Assembly (NCBI GenBank): GCA_963575745.1
Contig: CAUYUJ010005747.1
Coordinates: forward strand, 286,001 to 350,000
DNA: 64,000 nt
Origin: Prorocentrum cordatum
Lineage: Eukaryota > Sar > Dinophyceae > Prorocentrales > Prorocentraceae
Direction: 5' to 3'
Part shown: positions 22,226 through 33,422 of the stretch, piece by piece
Layout: each line of letters starts with the position of its first letter
Numbering within the stretch: the first letter of the stretch is position 1
Made by a program: the position numbers and the translations under genes
Notes under the pieces: generated by a model
What the model saw: the letters and a program-made list of their open reading frames with translations, nothing else
Databases searched by the model: none
What the model was told of the DNA's origin: nothing

Positions 22226-23280
22226 GGAGTACGAGGGCGGTTGCCGAGATTGACGGCCGACAAGGAGGAGGAAGAGGAGGAGGAGGAGGATTAGGAGGAG
22301 GACACTTACTCGCTGTAAGCTCGCGTGGCTGCCTGTGCTGACAGTGGGGTCTGCAGCCGCTGCTGAGCTCTCCTAGGGCTCCCAACTTCGCGCTTCGCGC
22401 TGCGCGAAGCGCGAAGCGCGAATAACTTCGCGCTCTCGCGCCGCCCTCCCAGAGGGAGAATAGGAGGACGAGGAGGAGGGGGAGAAGGAACGAGGACCGC
22501 GAAGCGCGAATAACTTCGCGCCCTCGAGGGAGCCCTTGGCTTTCAGGGGGTCGGCCGTCGGCCCCCAACCTGGTGCCGTACAACTGCGTGGGGCCTTTTC
22601 CGCTCTGGACTCGACGCGTGGCCCCGCGCCCCGAGTGGGAGTAGCTCGCATTCGTGCGAGCGCGGTGTGCGGATGCCATCTCGGCGGCGCGCTTCACTCG
22701 ACAAGTACATGGGGGCAACGAGGGAGGGGGGAGGGAGGGCGTAGGGTGGAGGGAAGGGGGAGGGGCGAGGGAGGGACGATAGGGTGAGGAGGAGAAAGGA
22801 AGGAAAGGGAGCGTGGAGAAAAATGAAGAGGAATACGATAGAAGTAAGGAGGAGGAGGGGGGAGGGGGAGAAGAGGAACAGAACAAGGAGAGGAAGAGGT
22901 AAGGAGGAGAGAGGTAAGGAGGAAGAGGAAGATGAGAGAGGAAGAGGAAGAGGAACGAATGGGTAAGGAGGAGGATGAGGAGGAAGAAGATAGAGGTAGT
23001 TTCTGTCTGTCGGCCACTCCTGCCCGTGGGGCGGGGGGGGACGAAGAGGGTGAACCTAGCGCCCCATCGACGTCGGTGAGGCATTCGGCATGATAGGCAC
23101 GATGAGGCACGATGAGGCATAATGAGGCACTCCGCATGATAGGCACGATGAGACAATGTCGGATCCAAGAAGAGCCCCAAGCCGACCCGAACCACCCTAA
23201 ACCGAAACCGAAGCACTCAAAATCAGTCCAACGATTCAGCCTTCGATTGCAAGTGCCTTTGTCGATGACGGGCGCCTTAA
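22226..23280. other. GGA-rich spacer with TTCGCG hairpins
   Basis: At about 22386-22425 and 22498-22525 there are overlapping palindromes of TTCGCGCTTCGCGC and GCGCGAAGCGCGAA units. Purine-rich GGA/GAG sequence fills about 22262-22300 and 22715-22990. A short GATGAGGCAC/CATGATAGGCAC direct repeat occupies about 23080-23150. No supported gene. Confidence 0.5.
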
Positions 23281-23440
23281 CATCCTCCTCCTCCACCTCC
23301 TCCTCCTCCTCCTCCTCCTCCTCCTCCTCCCCAGGCTCCCCCCCCCTCCACCCGCTCCTGACCTCCCACCTTCCCCCTCGCCCCCCTCGGCTTCCTCCCC
23401 CTCCCCCTCCACCTCCTCCTCATCCCTCCCGCCTGGCCTG
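23281..23440. repeat. (TCC)n microsatellite
   Basis: A pure-to-imperfect TCC tract begins at 23281 and decays into CCCCCTCC sequence. Confidence 0.85.
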
Positions 23441-23537
23441 GATCATCATGAACCCCGCCTTCGCCCAGCCGCAGTCTGGGCATCTGACTACGAGGAGCTC
23501 CATATCGGCCTCTTCAGCGGCACCTTCGCGCGAGCGA

Positions 23538-23892
23538 TGGATACAACGAGGTGCAGAGCTACGACCCGATCCAGGAAGTGGAGCTGGACGACGAAGTTGT
23601 GGCCGTTCACTCCGCGGGGCTGCGCGTGCAGCCCGAGTCGGAGCTTGTGGTGTCGGAGTCGGCGCCTGTCGCGGGCCTGCTGGTTGCCCAGTCGGTCGAG
23701 CATGGGGGCGGCCTCGACGAGAAGAGGTATGCGCTGGACGAGAAGAGGTATGCGCTGGACGAGGCTGCGCCCTCTGCCAAGAGCAAGTTCGAGGACGACG
23801 TTCACGGCTTCAACGTTGACGTGAAGACCGCGGTGAACGCAGGAGTGCCCGCGCGGCTGAAGGGGCCGCGGCGGCGTGAGCGGCGTGCGTAG
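23538..23892 (+). CDS. Possible coding exon, unknown
   Basis: An open stretch (EVQSYDPIQEVELDDEVVAVH and onward) of ordinary amino-acid composition ends at a TAG. It contains a perfect seven-residue duplication, DEKRYAL twice, encoded by a 21-base direct repeat at about 23723-23764. A neighbouring stretch in another frame (DYEELHIGLFSGTFARA, 23477-23535) would need a one-base shift or an intron to join. It may be the end of a separate broken gene. No family recognised. Confidence 0.3.
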
Positions 23893-24555
23893 CCTTGTGG
23901 GGCTAAGCGGCCCATCCCCCTGTCTCCAGCCATGGCTGGGATGAGACGAGCGATGGGCTGCGCCGTGCGGGGTTCTCTCGGCATTTGCCCCCGAGGGAGC
24001 CCCCAGGTCAGGGCCAATGCAGGCGGCGCATTTCGTGCGCCGGCTAGTGCAGGCGGCGCAGCTGGAGGACGGTTGCGTGACCTCTCTTCTCTCTCCTCCT
24101 CCTTCCAGGAGCGTCCGATCCTCTCCTCCTCATCCCCCTCCTCCTTCTCCTGCTCCTCCTCCTTGTCTCCTCCTCCTTCTCCGCCTCCTCCTCCTCCTCT
24201 GCCCCTCCTCCTCATGCTCGGAGACAAGGCCGAACGCGTCAGCACCACACTGACATCCAGGGGAAGACGGCAACTGGCCTTGACGTCGTAGATCCGCCGC
24301 GTGCCGCTCCTCGGCAGGGCGCCGAGGAGGGTGTGCGCAGCCCAGGTGCGGGGGCACTCCTCTCGCCGTCCTCATCGTCGATCGGACCAAGCAGGCAGAC
24401 ACGTGAAGCAGGCAGGCGGGTACAGCAGAATGGGATCAGGCCCTCCCAGAGAATAGCAGGACGCAGCAAACGCACATCGACGATCGAAGAAGGCAGGCCC
24501 TGGACGCAGACTGGGACCTGGGAGCCCAGAAACACCTACGGCAGGTTCGTGTCGT
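23893..24555. other. Spacer with (TCC)n
   Basis: A TCC/TCCTCC tract occupies about 24095-24215. A small direct repeat with GCAGGCGGCGCA words lies at about 24016-24062. No gene is recognised. Confidence 0.4.
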
Positions 24556-24557
24556 GC

Positions 24558-24697
24558 CGACCCCAGCGTTGGTTTTTGACACCGCAGGGATCGTTCAACC
24601 TTGAACGATCGGCCGTTCCCGCAACGTCCAATCGTTCAACATCGACCGATTCTGGGTCGCCCGCGGCGTTCAACCTTGAACGCCCGCGCTGGGGTCG
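24558..24697. mobile_element. Inverted-repeat element holding three hairpins
   Basis: The ends CGACCCCAGCG (24558-24568) and CGCTGGGGTCG (24687-24697) are exact complements. Inside are GATCGTTCAA/TTGAACGATC at 24589-24610, a weaker AATCG/CGATT hairpin near 24630, and GGCGTTCAA/TTGAACGCC at 24665-24684. All three hairpins share TTCAAC at the same place. Confidence 0.75.
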
Positions 24698-25105
24698 CCG
24701 CTGGTCGACACGACGCAAACCTACCGTACTCTCGACGACGGGCGTGCTAACGTGCACACCACATCTGCCCACGAGCTTTCGCTCAAGCGTCTGAGGCAGT
24801 CTGCCGGCGCGGCGGCCTCAGACCGAGGAGGCGGAGGAGACGAGGACGGTGGCGACGAGGACGGGGATGGCGATGGCAAAGACGAGGAGGACGACGAGGG
24901 CGGGGGGATCAGGAAAGATGAGGGAGGGGGCGATGAGGACGAGGAGGATGGCGATGAGGAGGAGGAGGACGAGGGCGATGAGGGGCGAAGACGACGAGGA
25001 CGAGGGCGATGAGGAAAGCTGGAGGGAGGGGGAGGGCCTCCCAGGGGTCATCTTTGCGCAGGGCTGAGGGGGAGCAGCACCTGGCCAGAGCTGAGGTTGA
25101 CATGA
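24698..25105. other. Spacer with GAGGACG microsatellite
   Basis: Imperfect GAGGAC/GATGAGGAC repeats at about 24825-25020. No gene. Confidence 0.5.
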
Positions 25106-25345
25106 CCTCCTCCTCCTCCACCTCCTCCTCCTCCTCATCATATCCTCCTCCTCCTCCTCCTCCTCCTCCTCCTCCTCTCCTCCTCCTCCTCCTCCTCCTT
25201 GTCCTCCTCCTCCTCCTCTTCCTCCTCCTCCTCCTCCTCCTCCTCCTCCTCCTCTTCCTCACCCTACTCTGTAATCAGCTGGGCGGCCGTCTCCTCCTCC
25301 TCCTCCTCCTCCTTCTCCTCCTCCTCTTCCTCCATCCCTCTTCCT
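25106..25345. repeat. (TCC)n microsatellite
   Basis: Long TCC tract with few interruptions. Its translations are runs of Ser, Leu or Pro and not protein. Confidence 0.95.
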
Positions 25346-25619
25346 CTTCCGCCGGCCACCTTGTGGGGCCACCAGGCTAGGCTGTAGGGCGAAGCGTGCT
25401 GCTCCCTGCACCAATTGCAGTTTCAAGTCTCCAATGTTACAATCCTGTTTTCTGCTTCCTGCGGTAAATTGCTGACGTCCGCGCGAAGGGGGGGGAGCCC
25501 AAAAAATCAAATGCATCACGTCCGGATCGCGTTGCCTGAATTCCCGGGGGGGGCGTGGGCCACGTAAAAATACGCGAGGTTCGCGCCCTCAGCGCTATAT
25601 TATCCCTTGTGAATTACGT
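25346..25619. other. Unassigned spacer
   Basis: No gene or repeat is recognised. Confidence 0.3.
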
Positions 25620-26345
25620 AATGCTCGCGTCTCCATGCCGCAGACCTTCGTAATTCAGACGACTCTTGTGTCCCCGAGGCAACAAACCCTCACACACTAT
25701 GCAATATTCGCGTCCTTCGAACGTTACACCGTATTCCCAATTCCGAGGCCAAGAGTGCTCCAAGGCGCCCGAAAATGGTTCCAAGACGGCCCAAGACGGC
25801 CCCAAGAGCGCTCCAAGAGGCGTCCCAAGACCCCAAGGGGCTAAAATCGTAGATTTTACGATGGTTTTTGGAGGACTTCGGCCGTCTCGCATTTTCGGCT
25901 TTCCGGCGCTCCGAGACGGCTCAAGAAGCTCCCGAGACCGCCCCAAGACAGCCCAAGACGCCTCGAACATTCGATATTTGTTGCCCGAGAAGCCGCCAGG
26001 AGGACTCAAGAGGCCGCCAAGAAGCCCCGAGAGGCCCCAAGAGGCGCTCAAGACGCTCCCAAGAGGCCCCAAAGAGGCCCTTGAGATGCCCCACGAGGCC
26101 CCCGAAAGACGCTCAAACCGCTTCCAAAAGGCCCTTTTGGGGGGCCCCGCGACAACCCAACACATAGGACCCCAAGAGCCGCCCAGGATGCCCCAGGAGG
26201 CCCCAACAGGCGCCCAAGAGGCCCCAAAAAGGCTCCCGAGAGACCCCCAAGAGGCCCTAATAATCTCACCGAGGCATCCAAGACGCTTCAAGAGGCGCCT
26301 GGGGACGCCAAGCAGCCCCCAAGACGCTCCAAGAGCCCTCCACTG
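25620..26345. repeat. Dispersed repeat rich in CCAAGAGGCCCC, copy 1
   Basis: Its body is a very degenerate tandem series of CAAGAGGCCCC/CCAAGACGGCCC words. It includes AAAATCGTAGATTTTACG followed by TTTTCGGCTTTCCGGCGCTC. Copy 2 at about 51940-52570 has the same order: a CAAGAGGCC series, AAAATCATTGATATT, then TTTTCGGCTTCCTGACGCTC. A fragment sits at 56580-56660. This shared order shows a dispersed element, not simple low complexity. Confidence 0.7.
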
Positions 26346-27339
26346 GGGGACCCTTCCTCTGTGTGCTGCCCACTTCCCTGATCGAGGAAATTCCTCTGGC
26401 TCGTTGGGTTACTTTTTGCTCGCGAGGGCAAGCGGTACGGCCGCGCGCCGTCGCAAGGGTCAAACAGTCCTAAAGCAGCGGCTGAAGGCAGAAGCTGCGG
26501 GCACGCGGCACGCTCCGAGGCCGAAAGCGAAGAACAAAAACGCCAAACCCGGCTGGTGGGGTTATTTTTTTTGGTCGGCGGCTCCAAGGCGACGGTCAAG
26601 GAGCGAAAGCGGCGTCCGGGTGGCGGAACGGGGCGAAGTAGCGAACAAAGCCGCCAGTGTCGGCGGACAAGCTCGCACCCGCAAGACAAACTCGCAGTTG
26701 CACATGCACATAACAACATGCTCGAAATTCACAAGCAAACGCACATAGGCGCAGCAGCGTGAACCGAAGTAAACGGGCTGCCGAGAAGAATGTACGGAGG
26801 CAACGGAATGAGTCTCCGTGGCGGCGCCAGACTCCATGCCGACCTGCACAAGCAGAACAGCTGTGCAGAGTAACCGAGACAGTGCGCGGGGGAAGACCAA
26901 GGATTGCTGGTGGGGTTACGCGAGGCGTCTAGAATGTGGAAAAGCTTGGGAGAGACAAAAAGGACAACAGTTTGAACAAGTGTGCACATGCAATTCCTGT
27001 GTTTCCATATTTTTTTCAATAATTTCACTATCCTCTGTCTAAAAACTTGTATTTCCGCTGTGCTTTGGCTTAGCACTTGGCATACTACGAATACCCGGCC
27101 CCAGGGCACCGGTATGATTGCCCTGGGCGACATAATCCTATATCCCCTCCCATCCCCCTCCTCCTCAAAACTTATGCCCTCATATTATATCCTCATCCTG
27201 CTGGTTGTCTTCGTCGGTTTGCCTCCCCCCTTCCTCCTGCCTCTGAATTGATCCTCCTCCTCGATCCAAGTTTCATGTTCAATGACTCCTCCCTGTCGCA
27301 CAATCGCGCTGTCAGACAAATTGGTAGGACGAGCCCAGC
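26346..27339. other. Unassigned stretch
   Basis: Two short segments share GGTGGGGTTA (about 26553 and 26910). No gene is supported. Confidence 0.3.
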
Positions 27340-27890
27340 GTTTCGCCTAATCCTTCCGGATGGCGAGCGGGTCGTTCTCAACATCGAACTCTCGGCTTCG
27401 CATGCTCATTCGCCTTACAGCGTTGCACCAGCTTCAAGAAAGACGGGGGATCGATTATACAGTACGGCCTTGCTCTAGCACCGCGAACATTCGTATTCAA
27501 AGCTTGCAAAGTATCCAAAGAGGAGAGGGGGCCATTTCCGAAATGAAGCTCTCGCCTTGGCGGCGCTCGCTCGCCTTCACCAATTCCAGCAATTTCAAAG
27601 ATGGCCAGCGGTGTCTTTTCAACATGTGGCTCTGGCCTAGGCTGTTTCAAAATGTGGCTGTCCCAGTAGCGCCGCACACGTTCGCCCTAATAGCATGGAG
27701 AAATTTCAAGGATGGAGGGTGTCGTTTTCAAAATAGGTCTCTCGCCCCAACGCCGCGCACAGTCCTTCTACACGTTTACTCCAGCTTTCAGGAACGGAAG
27801 CGGGGGCACTTTCAAAATGGGGCCCTGGCCAATGCGCCACGGACTTTCGTTTTGTAGGGCTGGTCTCAATTGGGCTCTAGCTTTAAGGTC
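27340..27890. repeat. Satellite A, array 2
   Basis: Six or so diverged units with TTTCAAGGATGGAGG, TTTTCAAAATGTGGCT and GCGCCGCGCACATTCG-like words, the same family as 641-955. Confidence 0.75.
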
Positions 27891-27891
27891 G

Positions 27892-27925
27892 GGCATGTCC
27901 TTCTACAGGCGGATCTTGGAAAAGA
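27892..27925. mobile_element. Solo left end of the GTCGGGCATGTCC element
   Basis: AAGGTCGGGCATGTCC then CTACAGGCGGATCTTGG matches the left terminus of the element at 5055-5223, with no matching right end before satellite B starts. Confidence 0.7.
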
Positions 27926-27949
27926 GCCTGACAATTAATTTGGCGAGAA

Positions 27950-29525
27950 GCCCAACCATCTGCAGTTGTGAGTAACGCGTTGTGCGTGCCGCTTGCGGTG
28001 GAGCGTCTTATAGGGCCACGAAGCGCTCGATGGGGGGTGCCGTAGTGGGCGGGGGAGACGCATGCGGGCGGTGCCATTGGGGCATTCGGTGGGGCGGGCG
28101 GGCGGTGGGGGTCCCTATGGGCCACGAGACGCTGTGCTCGGCGTGGCGGGCGCATGCGGGCTGTACTGGGTAGTGGCCGACGCGCGCGTGCCAGTGGGGG
28201 TTTCGGTGGGGCCCCCTATGGGGCCACGAAGCGGCTTACTGGGAAGGGGGGCGCATGCGGGCGGTGCCACTGGGGCCTTCGGTGCAGCTCCCTATGGGCC
28301 CACGAAACGTTGTACCGGGTGGGGGGGTCGCATGCGGGCGGGCCACTGGAGCTCCCTGCGGGGCCACGAAACGTTTTGCCGGGTGGTGTGGGGGCGCGTG
28401 CGGGCGGTGCCACTGGGGTTTGGTGGAGCCCCCAGTCAATGGGGCCACGAAGTGGAGAACTGGGTGGTGGACGACGCACGCAGGTGGTGCAAATGGGGCC
28501 CTTCTGTGGAGCTCCCTATGGGTCCACGAAACGATGTTCTGGATGGTGGCCGACGCATTCGGGCGGCCCCTCTGGGACCATATGTGGACCTCCCAATGGG
28601 GCCGCGAAGCGACGTACTGGGTCGGGGCCGACGCATGCGGGCGGCCCCACTGGGACCATCGGTGGAATTCCCGATGTGGCCACGAAGCGCTGTACTGGTT
28701 GGTAGCTGACGCATGCGGGCGGTTCCACTTGGACCTTCGGTGAAGCCCCGTATGGGGCCACGAAGCGCTGCGCTGGGTGGTGGCTGACGCACGCGGGCGA
28801 TGCCAATAGGGCCCTCAGTGGACCTCCCGATGGGGCCGCGAAGCGCTGTACTGGGTGGGCAAAACGCAGGGAGCAAGGGCTGTGTTGGGTGGCAATTGAC
28901 GCTGTGGGCGGCCGCACTGGGACCTGCGGTAGAGCACCCTATGGGGCCACGAAAAAAAAACGCGGTGCTAAGTGGACGAAGCGCGGGGGGCGAGGGCTGT
29001 GCTGGGTGGTGGCTGACGCATGCGGGCGGCCCCACTGGGACCTTCGGTGAAGCTCCCTATGGGGCCACGAAGCGCTGTACTAAGTGGGCGAAGCGCGGGG
29101 AGCAAGGTCTGTAGTGGGTGGTGGCCGACGCATGCGGACGGTCCCACAAGGGCCTTCGGTGGAGCTCCTTATGGGGCCACGAAGCGCTGTTCTGGGTGGT
29201 TGAAACGCAAGGAAAAAGTGCTGTGCTGGGTGGTGGTTGGCGCATGCGGGCGGTTCCACTGGGACCATCGGTGGAGCCCCCTATGGGGCCACGAAGCGGC
29301 TTACTGGATGGGTGAAGCGCAGGGGGGCAAAAGCTGTGCTAGGTGGTAGCTGGCGCATGCGGGCGGCCCCACTGGGACCTTCGGTGAAGCTCCCTATGGG
29401 GCCACGAAACGCTGTGCTGGATGGGTGAAACGCAGGAAGCAAGGGCTGTGCTGGGCGGTGGCTGACGCACGCGGGCGGCCCCGCTGGGACCTTCGGCGGG
29501 GCCCCCTATGGGGCCACAAAGCGCT
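27950..29525. repeat. Satellite B, array 3 (long)
   Basis: Around 17 units of 75-105 bases. A typical unit contains GACGCATGCGGGCGGCC, CCACTGGGACCTTCGGTG, AGCTCCCTATGGGGCC and ACGAAGCGCTGTACTGGG. Later units gain an extra CGAAGCGCGGGGAGCAAGG segment, so a longer higher-order unit appears towards the 3' end. Confidence 0.9.
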
Positions 29526-29529
29526 GATT

Positions 29530-29955
29530 AGAAATTTCGGACAGGAGCCTGCTCGGAATGAAAAAGGTTCGAAAGGCTTGATATAATGAAAAATTGAAAA
29601 GTCTTTCAATCCGGGAGTCCTGGGTTGAAAGATTGAAAGGTTGAAAAATCTTTCGGTCGTTCAATCATTCAATCCGGGACACCCAGCATGAAAAATCGAT
29701 CAATTCTTTCGATCTTTCGCTCCGGAAATCCCGGCTTGCAAGATCTTTCAACCTTTCAATCTTTCGCTCAAGGACGCCCGGTTTGGAAAATCTCTCGGCC
29801 GCTCAATCCAGGGCGCCCGGCGCGAAAAATCTTTCAATCTTTCAACCTCTCAATTCGGGAACCCCGGCATGTCGAATCTTGTCATCTTTGACTTGTTCAA
29901 TCAGCGACGCCCAGTTTGAAAGATCTTACAGTCTTTCAATATTTCACACTTTTCA
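29530..29955. repeat. Satellite D (ATCTTTCAATC repeats, ~55 bp)
   Basis: Seven or so units combining TTGAAAGATC/AATCTTTCAATCTTTCAA with a GGGACGCCCGGCTTG segment. Confidence 0.8.
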
Positions 29956-30790
29956 ATGGAGTCAAGCGGTGGCACTGCTCACGCAAATCGGCAGGGTCAG
30001 ACTGTAACGGACTCGGGATATGCTAAATCTTCGGAAATTCAATGGCGTACCCTGCGCAAATCGACAGCATCCGAATTCAAAAAACCGATAGGATTTGCAA
30101 CCGTTTTCAAGCTTCAGTCGCAACCTCGCGCAGATCGGCGAGGTCACTGTCAACGAACCCAGAAGTTTTGCCGCATTGGTGCGAACTCGGTCGGCCCCTT
30201 ATGCAACTCACCTGGGTCGGGCCCCCAAGACTCAAGGGATGCGCCCCCTTTTCCACATCGGTGGCACCCCTCGCGCATGCCAGCGCGCTGGAGTCCGCAA
30301 ACCCATCGGACGTGCAACGCGTTTGAAAATTAAGGGGAAGATCGGCGAAGTCAGGGCCCACAAACCTAGGGGATGCGCCATCTTTTGAAACTCCAACGGC
30401 ACCCCTAACGCACATCATCAGGGTCGGGCCCCAACACCCCAAGCGATTTGTTATATTTTGCAATGTCTGCGGCACTTCTCACTGATATCGGCGACGGCTG
30501 CGATAACCAAACGACTTTCTTACGCAAATCATTTGGTCAAGGCCCGCGCGATCAAGGGATTTGCCGCGCTCTTCAAACCTCCGCGGCGCCCCATCAATAG
30601 CGCCCAACCCGTAGATCGGCGAGTCTGCTTCTACAGCCAAGGAACTGCTCACAAGTTCAAAACTCCGATGCACGCCTCTCGCACATCGGAAACCTCGAAG
30701 TCCCAACGCCCGAGGGATTTCTCACATTTTCCTGAGTCGCTGGCGCGCTTCGCGCAGATCGGCAACACCGCGACCCTCAAGCCCAAGAGA
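29956..30790. repeat. Satellite C (CGCAGATCGGCGAGG repeats, ~75-105 bp)
   Basis: Around ten diverged units. The common order is GGCACCCCTCGCGCAGATCG, GCGAGGTC, a GGGCCC word, AAGGGATTTGCC, then TTTTCAAA. It follows satellite D directly. Confidence 0.75.
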
Positions 30791-30949
30791 TTTGCGACCC
30801 GTGCCAAATCCCTTCGCCTCGCATCAACGTCCGATCCTGTTTGGGAAGATGGCCCAATAATCCTTGCACGGCTCCTGCACCGCCGCGGTTCATTATCGCT
30901 CGCAAAGCTACGACATTCGCAAACCTCGCTCGGGGAACTCACGCCTCCT

Positions 30950-32870
30950 TCGCGCAGCTTTCGGATCTGCTCCGCATCCATCGCCGCGCCCGCGGCTGCG
31001 GCGTCGCCCCCGCTGGCGGCTGCGCCCGGGCGCGACGCCGCCCCCGCGAACTCGCGGCCCTGCTACGACTCTGGCGGCATGAAACGCACCGACGGCAGCG
31101 AAAGCCCGCCCCCGGCCCTTCCGTGCCCGCCCAGGTCAGCGTCGACATTGCTCCTCCTGTTGTACATGGTAAGGGGCTTCCTGTTTGCGGAGGGCCACCG
31201 CCCCTCGCTCTCTCCGCCCGCCAGACGCCCGACCTGGCCCGCGCTCTCGACGATGCCATACTGGGTCGACACCTCGCTCAGGAGCGCGGCCAGCACGGTG
31301 CCGGGACGGTACTGAATTAAATTCCTGCTGGGCTAGGCGGCTTGCAATGCTTATGGGGTAGCTTCCTGCTGCGCGTCGCGGGCTGCGCGCAGTTTCGCCG
31401 CGGCCGCCTGCGCCCCCGTCTCTTCGGGGGCACTCGGCGGCGCCGCGGCAGCCATTGCCTCCGCTGGAAATGGGGGCATCTACGGGCGAACGCGAGCACC
31501 GCGAGGCGGTTCCACGTCTTCGCGTCCTGGAACAGGTTCTTCCTGACCGTGTTCACAACGGCGCGACGGCGCACGAGGCGCTGCGTCAACTTCCGCAACG
31601 CAAGCCCACGCGCCCCTGCAAGTCCGTCGTCTCAGTCGCAAACATGCGCCCCCCGTTAAGCACAAACCTCGCGGCGTGCTCCGCGAGATTGGTTTTCGCT
31701 AGCACCAACGCAGCGCGCCCGTCCAACTTGTCCAGCACGAACGAATTCATGGGATCCTGCGTTGCCCTTTCACCGAAGCGAGCCTCATACGCTGCCGAGC
31801 TCCCCTTGGCCTCGCGCCCCATCAGCAACCGTTTTTTCTTGTCTTCCCGTCAGCGGCAACTCGCGCCTCTGACTGCCCGGGCCTCCCAAGCTGCGCGCGC
31901 GCCGTGGATCAAGTGCACGGGCGCGTCCTGAAAAATAACAAAACGCCCGCGTGGCCCCACTCCCGGGGAAGCGCCCCCACAGGGCGCGGCAGCTTCAACG
32001 CGTACTTCTCCGACGAAAAAAAAACATCCAAGCGCGAAGACCCACCGGGCGACGTCTGCGGCAAGCGCAGATGCAGCCGTCTCGGATGGCAACCAGCGGA
32101 CGCCGCGAACTTGAACTTATTCGCGCACTTCTTGGCCCGCTTGCACTTCTTCCCAGCGTCTAGCGCTGGGTCAGCAACGCGGAGAAGCTCCTGCGCGTTC
32201 ATTTTCGACTTCTCCATTTCTCCGTTCTTGGCCATGAGGAAATCGAGCTTCTCGCGTACTCCCCTCGGACCACAGGGGACCGCCGTCTGCGCAGCCTCGC
32301 CAATGATGCCCGCGAGGTGTCCTCCTGCGGTAGTGCACCATGGCGCCGCCGCCATCTCCTTCGAGCCCTCCGATCCAGACTCCCGCGTGGACCGCTTCGC
32401 CTCCGTCGACCTGGCCACCGCGCTCTCGTGCTCCAGCGGCGGACTCTTTGCGAGACCAGAAATAGCCGGTGAAATTGTACCCCGCGCATCTTGCGCTCAA
32501 TCGCACCATCGCGCAATTCGAACGCCTTGCCCAAAAGCCGTGGGCGAAGCAATTCCGTCTTCTGGCGCCGCGGGCTGCTTTTATTCCCTCCAGCGTCAGC
32601 TCCAGGGCCGCGTCGCTGAAGAGCACTCGAATAAGTCCCTCATCGTCTGCTGAGCCCCCGCAGCGGCGTGAAACCTCTCCATGGTCGGACCCGCGTGCAA
32701 CGCGACATTCGCCGTTGAGAAATGCCCCATCAGATTCGCGCCATCTGGCGCGACGGCGACGCCCGCCGCGCTCGCAACTGCCGCGACCTCCAAGCGGCGC
32801 AGGAAACGACCCACCCACCCCGCCACCGTGTCATGAGCACACAACTGCTGCGAGAACGCGGCGCCCACTT
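30950..32870 (-). pseudogene. Minus-strand coding-like debris, unknown family
   Basis: Several adjacent minus-strand frames read like ordinary protein but do not join. They include 32868-32596 (NLMGHFSTANVALHAG), 32418-31909 (REKLDFLMAKNGEMEKSK, then DAGKKCKRAKKCANKFKF), 31828-31586 (QDPMNSFVLDKLDGRAALVL) and 31598-31317 (VRKNLFQDAKTWNRLAVLAF). This could be a broken gene or an exon series of a gene interrupted by the retroelement that starts at 33313. The family is not recognised. Confidence 0.3.
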
Positions 32871-32938
32871 AGATGACTCGCACTGGTTCGACGGCCCACA
32901 AACAAAACCTTTGCCGAAATCGGCCCAGAACCCGAGTG

Positions 32939-33315
<377 letters not shown>

Positions 33316-33422
33316 AGCAGGACTGCATCGCAGCGTTCAAGCAAGCGGGGTCTGACCGCCCCACGGCCGCATACAACGGGCTTGCCGAACTGAACGCGGA
33401 CGAGCTCCAGGCAACGTACGAC

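Noticed and set aside
23281-25345. CRISPR-like or regulatory arrays in the TCC/GGA tracts
   Set aside because: They are simple trinucleotide repeats without spacers.
25666-26748. 360-aa plus-strand frame
   Set aside because: It runs through a degenerate CCAAGAGGCCCC repeat; the matching copy at 51.9-52.6 kb does not keep the frame.
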